A stretch of DNA of 64,000 nt from Aralia elata (Eukaryota; Streptophyta; Magnoliopsida; Apiales; Araliaceae). Both the position numbers and the translations under genes were made by a program. The stretch spans positions 40,543,990 to 40,607,989 of the forward strand of contig CM068386.1 of the NCBI GenBank assembly GCA_034770075.1. Direction: 5' to 3'. The notes under the pieces are model-generated. The model searched no databases and had not been told where the DNA came from. It was given only the letters and a program-made list of their open reading frames with translations. The first letter of the stretch is position 1; every line of letters starts with the position of its first letter. Shown piece by piece: positions 19,988 through 30,829 of this stretch.

Positions 19988-20645
19988 TTTGATAGGTGAT
20001 GTTCAAACCTTACGAGCTCGGAGCCGAGTTCGGGGACCAATCTACAAAAGCAACATGACGTAGTTTAGTGTTAAGAATTGGTAGTTTGGATGCATGCTAA
20101 TGTAGTATGTTTTGTGTTGAGGATTTTTTTAATCTTTTCATGCAAAATAACGGTTAGTGGTTTTATGAAAGGATAAGAAGATGCAAGATGATTAAATCGA
20201 ATATGGATGATATTTTACATATAAGGAGTAATACAGCATGCAAGGACTTCCTATAACTTTGGGTTTATCTGAGGCTGACCTACCCTAGGGTTACTCTCGT
20301 GGGGTTATCGGTATGAAGGTCCCCAGATATTCGCAACCTACTCGATGGGAATGAATCCAATCTTTCAATTGGAGCGGATCTGAGTGGTGCCTTTCGTGAG
20401 CCTCGCGGGGGAACGCCCCCTTGAGTCCAATAATCAACAACCGACGGATTCGCCTCCTGGTGGAGGAATCACACAACATAAATTAATATACATTCATCGT
20501 GCCTCACCGCATGCATATGATGACATTATGCGAAGCACTAAAATAAAGCATGTAAGACATTCATTGCAACATTCATCCAAACCATTCACACTACACATAA
20601 ATAAGAAAAGGAAACAACAAGATTACGCGGCTTAAGCCCTCTAAT
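19988..20645 (-). other. T0 5' untranslated leader
   Basis: Sequence between the gag start and the primer site. It holds only frames without recognisable domains. A GC-richer block at 20250-20480 and an AT-rich one at 20060-20240 are seen. Long leaders are usual in Ogre-like elements. Confidence 0.5.
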
Positions 20646-20664
20646 GTCCCCAGTAGAGTCGCCA
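20646..20664 (-). other. T0 primer-binding site, tRNA-Arg type as in Ogre elements
   Basis: The minus strand reads TGGCGACTCTACTGGGGAC, starting with the TGGCGACTC that marks Ogre-like elements. It lies 8 nt from the probable LTR edge at 20673. Confidence 0.7.
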
Positions 20665-20672
20665 GCTATCGA

Positions 20673-21594
20673 TGTCGAGACAATATTTCCTAATTTATTT
20701 TGCTACCCTTTTTTTTAAAGATTTCGATTTGTTATTTCGCTTAAAGGGTGGTTTTTAGGAAAAAAAAGTCGACATAAATGCCGACGGGATTTTGAAAGGT
20801 TGATTTTAATGATGGGCTAATGAAACAGAGTCGCCAGTTGGTAAAGATTTAAATAAATGTACGAACTCTTCTGGATTTTAGATTTTTTGCAATATGGCCC
20901 AATATGTGACTCCGTAAAATTGTTCTCAAAATCGAGATTCATAGAGTTCGGGGGCTTGTTAAGCAAGGGGAAGGTATTAGGCACCCCCCGACTTCCGTGA
21001 AAGTACGGTTACCGCATCTTAATATGTGTGTGTATGTGTGCGATTTTTAAAGAAATCGTTATCTATCTTTGGGTCGAAATCGTGAGAGGTGCGTTATTTT
21101 GAAAGTAACTTAAAGCCTCTTTGAACCTATGCACGAGGGATTTGATTTAAAGAAAAGGTTCATTTTAGCTTTTAGTTGATAAAACATTTTGGGGTGATGT
21201 TTTGAAAAATACAATTTTCAAACCCCTCGCCAAATAGGAATCGAGATTCTTTGTTACATTTAGTTTTTAATTTAAAGTCGTCTTACTAACCCAATGCAAT
21301 TTGATTTTAAAGATCTTTGTCGTTTTGTTAAAAAAATTATTTTTGGTGATAAACGGCAAGTTAAAAATCAAAATAGGGTCGGGGCGATCCGTGGGCATGA
21401 AAGTCATCTCAATAGCCCCGAACACCTACAATTGCAATTTTCACTATCACGAGGCCTTAAATTCAGTTTTCATGGGATGGAACCCTCGATACCGTTTTAA
21501 GGCCCAAATTTACATTTACAATGATCGGATAATAATTTTACAATAGAAATAATGTCCAACATGGGAATCATGCCAATATCCATTTTAAGGACCT
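20673..21594 (-). mobile_element. T0: Ogre-like 5' LTR, truncated by L4
   Basis: It begins TGTCGAGAC next to the primer site and runs to GACCT (21590-21594), where L4 is inserted; the rest lies beyond the window. A string near 20950-21010 (GTTCGGGGGCTTG, GGAAGGTATTAGGCACC) is typical of Ogre-like LTR and leader sequence as I recall it. A second GAGTCGCCAG copy sits at 20828-20837. No coding content. Confidence 0.65.
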
Positions 21595-23447
21595 TGTAAC
21601 GCGCTCGAAACTCGGGTCTTACCTTGAACCCGATTCCGACCGTCACGGTACAACCCATGCAACATAGGCTTACTACAAATATATAATTTCAATAAAATTA
21701 CAACATATCCTCATCTAATCCCAGGCACGAAGACCTTAAATAATACACTTATGATCAAGGTTGAATAAATACCATGATCCTTTATAAAATCTCCTATGTG
21801 AACACAAGGTTCAAATTCTGACTTTATTCAATCCCTGAATATTTACAATGTTATTCAATAACTATACATTCGAAATAAAAATGTCCTTTATATATCATCG
21901 GCATCCTTGTAGTTTACTATAACAAGTAACTAACATAATCACATCTTACATACTATAATGGATAACCTTCATTTTTGACTCAAGGTTTACATAGTCAAAT
22001 TCACGTACATCATATACCGTCATCACGACTAATTAGTTACAATAAAGAAACATTTGGCAACCTCCTTGTTTCCATGCGTCTCCAATCTTTATCATCACGA
22101 TATCAAGATAAACGCATTATATCGTAAATCTGCAAAAGTTTTATTTTTGCAAGAATGAGCACGACGGCTCAGTAAGAACTAACAATTTTCACATTTCATG
22201 CTTCACGTAACACATAAGTTTGCATTTATCCAGGCATCATGATTCTCATACTATGCATCTTACTCATGCATTATAAATCTTATGCTATTCATCTATATAT
22301 ATGCATCATACATCTCATAGCATACCTTATGCATCTCACATTATATATTTACAATAATTCAAGTTCCACATAGAACAATATAGTCACATAATTGCACATT
22401 GTGCACACTTTAATCATGCTCGCATATAATCCATATAACAGTGAAAGATTTAATAATTAAGTCATGTACGTCAATACATTTAAACAAGTCAACAAGTTAC
22501 TGAAAGAACTTGCCTTAAGCGTTCCTTGCCAAATTATGATGGCTCGTCCTTCAAATATCCTACACAATTTATTTAACAATAAAACACCAATTAGCCACTA
22601 AAAAGGCTTTATATATTGGTTCACATTAATATAATTCCACTCCATTATAATGCTCGTTTTCTTTAACTCGAAACACTATTTAAGTTCATTAACACTTTAT
22701 GCGGCATTTCGACGTTTACACGTCACACACCTAATTCGCCTCGTTTGCATGTGCTTAGCATGCTCATACATAACACACTATCATGTTTCATTATTATTAG
22801 AAACAAAATATTAAACAAGGTTATACACACTTGTTACGGCGTTACGACGTTTGCACGCCCATACGCCAAACCTGCCTATTCGAACGCCCAAGCAACACGC
22901 AATTGCGTACGCCTAGCACGCCTATTCGATTTATCTAATACTCATTGGTCAATGCTAAGTATCATTAAATTCATAACATTCATGTTTTAGAACTTAGAAC
23001 ATCATAACTCCGATTGTCTCCAACCGCACATCAGTCCTAAAGATGGCCAATTTGAGAATTGATCCCGACCTCAAATGTTAAAACTTATTAAAAGAAAGTT
23101 GTAGGTCTACTCTTTCTCTTTCCGAATCATCTTGAATCACCTCAATCCGAGTTCGTATGAGAAATTTATGCCTATTTTACTAAAGGACGCCAAAGCTGAC
23201 TCTGACCTAAACTTGGCTCGGCGTAGCTACGCCCAAAATTTGCCTTTGGGCGGCGTCATTACGCCCAAGAGCAGAATTTCGGCGTAAAGCCAGCCAAACT
23301 CAGTTTCATGCTCTGTTTTTCTTATTGCTTAACCTATCTTGCTTTCAATCACCATAACTCTTTCTCTAGACGTTCAAATTGGTCTATTCCAGACTCTATG
23401 GACTCCTAAGACATAGAGTTACAATATATCAAAAATTTAGAGTTAAC
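21595..23447 (-). repeat. L4 3' LTR, left part (U5 side)
   Basis: Begins TGTAACGCGCTCGAAACTCGGG and aligns by eye with 62479-64000. It holds the acceptor-like CAG (22130-22132), the TGAGC/GCTCA hairpin (22156-22171), ATGCAT palindromes (about 22250-22340), nested GGCGT/ACGCC hairpins (about 22690-22870) and the GC core (23186-23300). It ends at TTAAC (23443-23447), the target duplication of K2. Confidence 0.9.
23060..23447 (-). repeat. L4 LTR: GC-rich palindromic core between two inverted AACT...ACAACTTT-type modules
   Basis: The core (about 23186-23300) includes the perfect palindrome GGCGTAGCTACGCC. It is flanked by two related ~90-bp modules that begin near CATAACT and end near ACAACTTT or ACAACAT, in opposite orientation. 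The flanks are shared with L3, but the core is not. Confidence 0.6.
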
Positions 23448-26104
23448 TGTAATAACCCAAGATTTTTGATATATTAAAATAAGAAATTTTGCGTATAAAT
23501 TTTTTTTTTATTATATAATAAAATTATTTTTATTATATATTAAAGCAAGTATGGGAACGTGTACAAGGAAAGGAATGTGAATATGTAATATATGTATATA
23601 TTTATTTCATATATAGTTTCAAGTAAATTTCTTATTAGAGAAATAGTTGACAATTATAAATTATATTTTGTTAATAAGTTAATTTTTATATTAAAGATTT
23701 ATGATTATTTATAAAAAAATATGATTACTATATTATTTGAATAATAAATGTATATTTTAAGAAATGATTATTAATATTATTATTATTATTACTATGATTA
23801 CTTCCTTATGATAGGAATTTGTAAGACTAGTCAATTTATTTTTAAATTGACTAAGTATGGTAAATGCGACATAGATAAATGAATGATCAAAACCCTAATT
23901 TGATCTATGATTATGGATTTTAATGATTAATACAATTATGGTTATAATTGTATTTAAAAGGAATGTATGTGTATATGGATAATAAGAATTTATTTTCTTA
24001 AAGAAATTTGAATACTAAATATAAGTATTGATTATACTTGAATGTATGTATGTACAATATGTGATTCAATGAGCATGTTAATTATTTATCAATGATGATA
24101 AATATGTTATGACTTATGTGGATAATATATGTGATTAATTGTTAGTTATGTATAGCCCATTAATAGTTATTTAAAATTAGTGGAGTAACCTAAGAATATT
24201 AATATTAAACAATTAATAAGATAGTTAGTTAATTAAATATTCAATTAAAGTGAATATAGTAAGTGAATAAATTTTCTACATTAATTAATATGGGTATTAA
24301 TTAATGAAGACTATGTGATATATGAATGGTTAATTTTTATAGTCCAATTAGTAAGGAAAACTAATGGACAAGCCTAATTAATTTACTAACCAAGCCACTA
24401 ATTTATTTAATTGTGGACTTGGATAATTAATGTGTGGACTAATTAAATTAGCCCAATACTTATTTTATTAGTAACCAAGCATGGATTAAAAATATTTAGA
24501 AACTAATGGCTCAAACTAATTAAATGTGAGCCCAAGTGATTTAAAACAAAGCCCCATTTGTTAGCCCACTTAGGAGATATTTTTGCCAACTTAATTAACA
24601 TATTAAAGCAATCAATAAAGGACTAAAAATATGGGACAAGAATGAAGAAGTAGCCGGCCATGTAGTATCCCAAAAAGGTGAGGTGTTGATTTTAAATAGC
24701 TTACTTGTATGGATGGGAAAAAGGGAAGTACAATATAATAATCATCACCCATCACCAACTTGTCAATTGGTGTAAGAAAAGAATACTTCCTAATGATGCT
24801 ACAATATATAGATATAATTCTTATATCTATAGATATTGTAAGTATTAGATTTATTAAAACAAAGTCTCTTGTTCATCTTTTCATTTTTCTTAGTTTAGAA
24901 AGAGAGAGAAAATTAAAAACTACTCCATTCTCTTTCATCTAATCTTCTCTCCAAAAATAATATCTAAAGAGAGAGAAAGAGAAGAGGGGCGGCAGCCATG
25001 GAGGGGTTTTGGTGTGCTTCAAAACTCCATAGCCATCTTGGAAGAGTGTAGGAAAGAAATCAAGAAAAAGATATAACAAAACCCTAGTTTATTTCTTGTT
25101 GTTTTGATTTGATTTTTGATGGTATAAATTTGTGATCTTGAGGTCTGAAACTTTAGATCTATATGTTAATAAGTGTTTTATATTTAGATCTAACCCTTTT
25201 AAATGCTAAAAGTTAGATCAAAAGAAATAAAAGTAAAACTATTTTCTAAAGGGCTAGAAAACCCTAACTTTTCATCACTTTGTAAGTATATAACTTGAGA
25301 TCCACAAACTCTTTTTACGATCCGTCAAATAGTGGTGCTAGATATATAAGTTAGTTACAAAACCCAAGTGGTAGAACTCAAAAATAGTTGGTACAAAATT
25401 CGTATGGACTGTTTTGGTACAAACACTCCACTTTTTCTCAAAAAACTGGAATGAGGCTGCTGACTGTTGGGATCTAGGGGCAGTTTCGTCTACTGTTTAT
25501 ACTCTAAAAATTCTAGAAAATTTTGGGATGGTAATACGGGAAGTTATGTGAGTCCTGTAAAAATTTGAAGATTGTTGACCATGTAGAATGAAAGTTATGG
25601 ATTTTATCGTGAAGGACTATTTTCAAAAGTATTCTTGAATAACTCTTTGTGGTTAACTCCAAATATTATGAAATTATTACTGGGAGTATATGTATATAGC
25701 AGGAAAATACCCTAAAAATTTCAGGATTTTTGGATGTAATTTCGATTTATGAAAAATATAGCAAGATTTGGCTATTTTGGACTATTTAAATATAGTAAAT
25801 GGATTTTAAAAATTCTGGGAAAACTATATTTTTATAAGAGGACTATAAATAGTCTATTTCCAGAAAAGAAATGATTTTGAAGTTGGTTTGCTATTTTTCG
25901 TGTAAATGATGAAGTTATGTATAAATGGATTTAATTAATTATGTGAAGTTAAAAATTTGAAAAATGGGATTTTATGACTTGAGAACCTTAAATATGGTTC
26001 ATACAGATTTTTGATATGGGTTTTGGTCATTTTTAAGGCGGTATAATGTTTATGGCATTTCAGATCAATTAAATGAATTATTTAATAAAATAGAAAACAG
26101 TTTG

Positions 26105-26448
26105 AATCCAGCTAGCTGAATTAGTGAATCCAGTTAGCTGAATTAGTGAATCCAGTTTGCTGAATAGTGTAATTCAGTTTGCTGAATTGAATAAAGTGAA
26201 TCTAGTTTGCTGTATTGTAGAATAGTTCGAATCCAGGTTACTGGATTGGAAAATAGTTTGTTGAATTAGTGAATCTAGTTTACTGTATTGAAAGTTAGTG
26301 AATCAAGGTTGCTAGATTATAAGATAGTTTGAATCCAGGTTACTGGATTGTAATCCAGGATGGAATCTAGTTTGCTGGATTTGGGAATCCAGTTTGCTGG
26401 ATTTGGGAATCCAGTTTGCTGGATTTGGAATTCAGTTTGCTAGATTGG
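26105..26448 (+). repeat. Array of ~14 18-bp hairpin units in K2 5' LTR
   Basis: Units read AATCCAG-nnnn-CTGGATT, each an inverted repeat with a 4-nt loop (TTTG, GTTA, CTAG). Perfect examples include AATTCAG-TTTG-CTGAATT (26171-26188), AATCCAG-GTTA-CTGGATT (26230-26247) and AATCCAG-TTTG-CTGGATT (about 26386-26430). Several units vary on both arms together. The copy is at 55305-55646. Confidence 0.8.
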
Positions 26449-26918
26449 ATATTTAACCTACGGGACCATAAAGAAAGACTTATATAATGAAAAGACTTAG
26501 TGTTAATTCATAAAGTAGTGGTACAGTCGTACTCTTTAATAGTCGATGTATAGTAGTTGGGCTAAACAATTCCTTCAGGGAGCGGAGGTATATACGAACT
26601 GGCAACCGATCTAACTCACTGTGAAAACAGTGTAGACGAGACAGAAACTAGTTTGTTGGTTGTTTGTGGGAAACCACTCAACATACTATATTGAACACTG
26701 TTAAAGACTCGATGTGTACTAACTTTAGAATTGAATGCGTATGGTGTTAATGTGTTATCTAATATTTGATTATGTGGTTGAATGTTAGATAATTTATTTG
26801 TAAAAGAAGTGATATTTTAAGATATAATATGATTCGCTAATTGAGAGATCGATCTTATAAATGATAGGTCTTTCAAAAGAAGTCATATTAAATTGCGTAG
26901 CAGTAGTCAACGATCAAG

Positions 26919-27108
26919 GCAAGTATCTGAACCCTATGCACTACTTTTATTCTGTGCAAACAGGTATATGTTATACATGGTTCATGTTGTATTCAAATCT
27001 TACTGTTATTCTGCTAAGCAAGTTTCTAACTTACACAACTTCTTTTATTGTGCAAGTATCTAAACCTTATGCACTACTTTTATTTTGTGCAAACAGGTAT
27101 ATGTTATG
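26919..27108 (+). repeat. Two direct repeats 133 bp apart in K2 5' LTR
   Basis: GCAAGTATCT...CCYTATGCACTACTTTTATTYTGTGCAAACAGG occurs at 26919-26975 and 27052-27108. Also present in the 3' LTR near 56122-56310. Confidence 0.65.
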
Positions 27109-27864
27109 TTAGTTCCTAACTCAACATGAGTTATCAATTTCAAAGCATGTTCGTGAATAATCATTGTTAATTATTCATATCCATAATGATCTTTGTTATT
27201 CGTTTATGAAATTATCGTAACCCTTTGCATTTACTTTATGCAATGGATGCATATGTTATGCAAGTATTCTTAAACTTTATTCAAGCTATCTATTGATTTC
27301 AAATATCTCGATATTGTCTCATGTGATGCATTTATAATCAAAATTATTCTGTTCTTTGTGCAAGTGTCCTCACTTGTATAAATTGTTATGATTATTATAA
27401 ATTCGAAATTCCTTCGATCCGTTCATTGTTAAAAGTATCTCATTACTGAATTGCTATGACTCGTATTGAAAATTTGTATTCTAAGTTTGGTTATACAAGT
27501 GTCCCTACTTGTATGAACTATTGTACATTATCAATTACCCTTGAATTCGAAATTCGTTGACAAGTTCTGATACATACTATTAAATTTTGGTATGTATACC
27601 TAGTCTAAAGATTGTCTACGCTATTTGACCAGCTAGACCTAATTCGAAAAGCATTGTTGAACAGTAATTAGAGTTCTTTATTTATGAACTGTCTATTAGC
27701 CATGTCTTAGCTAATTGTTTTCGGCTAGACTAATATTAAATTGATATCGCATGAAACGTTTTATTATTGGAACTAATTCGTTATTAAAGATATATGCCAT
27801 TTGATTCGGCTAGATCAAATTGTTATAATATGTTGAACTCAAAATATTTCTTTGAAAGCAATCC

Positions 27865-27959
27865 AAACCATATTGATGTGGTACGGACTCATGATGTAAG
27901 ACTGAGGTGAACAACCCTGAAAAATAAATCAGGGGAAACTTTATTGTCGGTAACCCGAC
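27865..27959 (+). other. U5 three-hairpin cassette of K2
   Basis: In order: ACCATA-TTGA-TGTGGT; then TGAACAA followed by CCCTGA-(8)-TCAGGG (27915-27934); then GTCGG-TAAC-CCGAC (27946-27959). The L3 and L4 interiors carry the same order with altered stems, and K1 and S1 carry the middle one. Confidence 0.55.
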
Positions 27960-28773
27960 CGCGCGCTATGTTTGAGAATTATGCATAATCTCGGGTACAA
28001 TGAGGCTGATCCCCTTACGTACTTGCAGAAGAGTAAAGTTTAGTTTTTATAGCTAACTTTTACTCTTGAGGTAGTCAGTAATAAAATAACGGATGATTCC
28101 TCTAGCAGTTCTTGATCCATTTGTGATCACTCAGCATGAAATTTGGGAATAACCCTATGTATTGAATATTATCGCAAAATTGCTAATCCTTCATAATCAA
28201 TTGAATATTATTGAATCTTCGAAAAAATTTTAACTCTTTCATTCTTGATGTATTATTCAGCATGAAATTCAAGAAAATTCTTGTTTACTTGAAATGACTT
28301 ATTGTTCAGTCATTTCAAAGAAATCTTAAAATGATTTGATATGTTGTTAAGAATAGTTTCAAATAACTTCACCACTATTGATTCGTGGTAGAAGTAGTCC
28401 TCAAAGGAAATATTTACTTCTTCAGCGTATTATTATAATTGTTATTACTTGCTGAGCAATTGAATGCTCATTCTTGCTTTGACTTAAATGTTTTCAGCTA
28501 AGTGTGATCGACCAGAAGGCTCTGGCAAGGACATGGGAAAGGGAAAGTTCAAGGATTAGGTTTCAAGGTGTTATTTGTAATGATTAGTCTTTTATATTGT
28601 GATCATATATATTATGTAACATGTAACGAATGTAATTAAAGGTTGCCATACCTGGGGAATAGACAACTCTGATATAAATATTAAGTTTGTAATTTATTAA
28701 ACAGCTCAAAGAAATAGTATCGTGATGCACCAAGTACGGGTTTCAAGTACCCGAATTTGGGGGCGCCACATCT

Positions 28774-28785
28774 TGGTATCAGAGC
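28774..28785 (+). other. K2 primer-binding site (initiator tRNA-Met)
   Basis: TGGTATCAGAGC, an exact match to the complement of the plant initiator tRNA-Met 3' end, 3 nt after the LTR. Confidence 0.9.
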
Positions 28786-28991
28786 TATAGGTTAGAAACC
28801 TTAGGTGGGGGATTACCTTAGGTTATAACCTTAAGCTAGATAGAAGCATTGAACAACAAATAACTCATATAGAGTTTAAAGGAGATGAATTAAAGAAATT
28901 CATCATAAAATGAAATAAAAACTAACTTATATAAACTATTGTTTGTTATGTGTATATATATTATGTACTAATCAAAATAATTTGTGTATAG

Positions 28992-29654
28992 ATGTCAGGT
29001 AAGAAAGGATTAGGAGACTCTTATGTCGTGAATGAGGAGCAAATCACTCCGCCTGAGCCAATATCCAAATCAATAGCTGAAATGGAGGCTCATACTGAAA
29101 GCAACCTAGATGAGGTAATCATCTAGGAAAATATAGAACCAGAACTAGAAATGGTGGTGCTGACAGATAGTGATTCAGACACTGAAGTTGGAGCTGACCA
29201 GGCATCAACGGAAGTGCAGAATCTAAGGAATAAGGTATTATGTCTGGAAAAGTTATTGGAAATGGAAAGGGTGTTAAATGGTCAAATGCGAAAAGCGTTA
29301 ATGGAAATAATGGAAGAACAAGATAAGCTGAAAAGCCAAATTGATGTAATGGGAGCTAAATGCAGCAAATCGTCTATAACTCCAAGCAAGAAAAGAAAAA
29401 GAAAGATGAATGACTGTGACATCGGAAATTCTGACCAAGGAAACTTTAAGAAAGTATTAAGGTGCGCAAATTGTAACAAGAAACATGAAGGTGTATGCAT
29501 GAAAGGACAGAATGTGTGTTATAATTATGGACGTGAAGGACATGTCTCTTCTCATTGTCCCGAACCGAAGCAATGCGTATGTTTTGTATGTGGAATAGTA
29601 GGTCACCGGGCAAAAGTTTGCCCAGGATCTAAGAACAGTGTAAAGAATAAATAG
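28992..29654 (+). pseudogene. gag: K2 gag relic: acidic coiled coil joined to zinc knuckles, one in-frame stop
   Basis: The ATG at 28992 opens MSGKKGLGDSYVVNEEQ. The frame has a single TAG at 29124-29126 (codon 45); it is otherwise open to 29654 (220 codons, or 167 from the internal ATG at 29151). After the acidic start comes a coiled coil (about 21-68 of the 167-residue part), a basic KKRKRK patch and three knuckles: C105/C108/H112/C116, C123/Y126/H131/C136 (second Cys replaced by Tyr) and a canonical C144-X2-C-X4-H-X4-C157. The CANCNKKHEGVCMKGQ stretch matches the first K1 knuckle (CSNCGKNHTGECMKGK). No capsid core is present, so the order is coiled coil then nucleocapsid. It may have been an RNA-binding protein for a non-autonomous element. 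Now probably dead unless the TAG is read through or the internal ATG used. Confidence 0.75.
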
Positions 29655-29881
29655 GACAAGTGGTTTAGGATTATGTATGATATGATGTGTGTGTAATGTA
29701 CTACTCCTGACTTTTGTTGTCATTAAGGGATAGTAATGGTTATAGCAGCATGTTGTATAATGAAAAGTATGTTGTACTGTTGGAATGAATATGAATATAA
29801 ATGAAATGGTATGGTTATATGTTTGTTTTGGTAAATAAACTTTAAGAATTTTGTTAATATGTTGATCAACTCATAAATTAT

Positions 29882-29984
29882 AATTCGGCAAGCTGCATTT
29901 GGGAATTCAGCAAGCTGAATTTATGAATCCAGCAAGCTGAAATGGACAATCCAGCAAGCTAGATTGGGTAATCCGGTAAGCTGA
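29882..29984 (+). repeat. Five 18-bp hairpin units in the K2 interior
   Basis: Units spaced about 22 bp, for example AATTCAG-CAAG-CTGAATT (29904-29921, perfect). Stems match those of the LTR array, but the loop is CAAG rather than TTTG, that is, units in inverted orientation relative to the LTR array. Confidence 0.75.
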
Positions 29985-30195
29985 ATTGGTCTAAGTTTTA
30001 AATTTTGTTTCATAAGGTTATGATACTATATGGCATAAAGGAATATGAAGAATCAGATAATAATTTAAGGTTTTATATAACCAGATAATAAAAATATTTG
30101 ATATGTATGATTGGTGAGAAGTATGTATTGGTATATGTAAAGGATAGATAATGAAGACTATTAGTAAATAGAAAATGGGTTAAAATAACTCGTTA

Positions 30196-30564
30196 ATGAA
30201 AGGATTTTTGGAAGAAAAATCATGTGGGCACGTTATTGTACCAAGTCACAAACGCAAGAAAACACTAAACGACATGGTGCAAGCAGACTGTAAGCAATGG
30301 TTCAAGACGCGCAACAGTTCCGGACTCGTAATACGAAATCCAAAAAGAAGGGCAGATAGGGAAAGTGCGAACACAAGGAAAAGTGGCGGAAAGCTGGCGA
30401 TTACTTATCCAACTCTGACCAACAAACCAACCGCAAGGACCTTCAACATGACGGTTCAAGATACGGTAGCAGTCGGAGATGGAGTTCCAGGTATTATTCG
30501 AATAATAATTTATTCTTATATATATCGTGGGGTACGTTTACGTTTAAAAACATTGGAATTATAG
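30196..30564 (+). pseudogene. K2 remnant of the gag-protease junction
   Basis: Within a 122-residue frame the segment NKPTARTFNMTVQDTVAVGDGVPGII closely matches the K1 stretch between the knuckles and protease (NRPTARTFNMTVQDAMES, VVSGII at 363-388). The protease DSGA that should follow is gone. The frame runs out in unrelated sequence. This shows K2 descends from a gag-pol element by internal deletion. Confidence 0.75.
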
Positions 30565-30793
30565 GAAATGACCTAGATTAATAAATAAATAATACATAAT
30601 TTAATAATAAATCGTTTTATTAACGTATTTTGAAGGAGGAATTTGAGTTATATTGGAAATCAAATTCCGTATAATCAGATAGACAATCTTTATGCTAAAT
30701 AGTTAAAGATCGATTCGATTGAATCAGATTGGGATCTACTTGTGATATGAATGTGTATGATATTTACCTTTATGGGTGTAAGTGTTGAACGGT

Positions 30794-30811
30794 GATTCCG
30801 GGGACGGAATC
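30794..30811 (+). other. Pre-PPT hairpin (K2)
   Basis: GATTCCG-GGGA-CGGAATC, a perfect 7-bp stem. It differs from K1 at the outermost pair (G-C instead of A-T) and in the first loop base. Confidence 0.7.
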
Positions 30812-30829
30812 TTTATAAGGGAGGGTGAA
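30812..30829 (+). other. K2 polypurine tract
   Basis: TTTATAAGGGAGGGTGAA directly before the 3' LTR start TGTAATAACC. Confidence 0.88.

Larger units (their letters stand above)
25071..28497 (+). other. Putative intron inside K2 5' LTR, donor mutated
   Basis: The acceptor-like TTTTCAG (28491-28497) follows the hairpin TGAGC-(8 nt)-GCTCA and CTTGC. The donor position reads AAAAAG|ATATAAC here, but AAAAAG|GTATAAC in the 3' LTR (GT at 54285-54286), so this copy has lost its GT. Confidence 0.35.
23448..28770 (+). repeat. K2 5' LTR
   Basis: Runs TGTAATAACCC...GGGGGCGCCACA. Contents in order: AT-rich U3; TTTTAAATAG at about 24687 (possible TATA); GA-rich leader 24890-25010; a lost donor at 25070; hairpin array 26105-26448; a 133-bp-spaced repeat 26919-27108; conserved U5 hairpins 27865-27960; TGAGC/GCTCA hairpin 28453-28470; acceptor-like CAG 28495-28497. 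At over 5 kb it is long even for this lineage. No real coding sequence. Confidence 0.93.

Noticed and set aside
20384..20635. Plus-strand frame in the T0 leader
   Set aside because: Antisense to T0, no motif, chance length.
26861..27112. 83-codon frame in the K2 LTR (and 56061-56315)
   Set aside because: Spans the direct repeats, differs in frame between the LTR copies, and has no domain.
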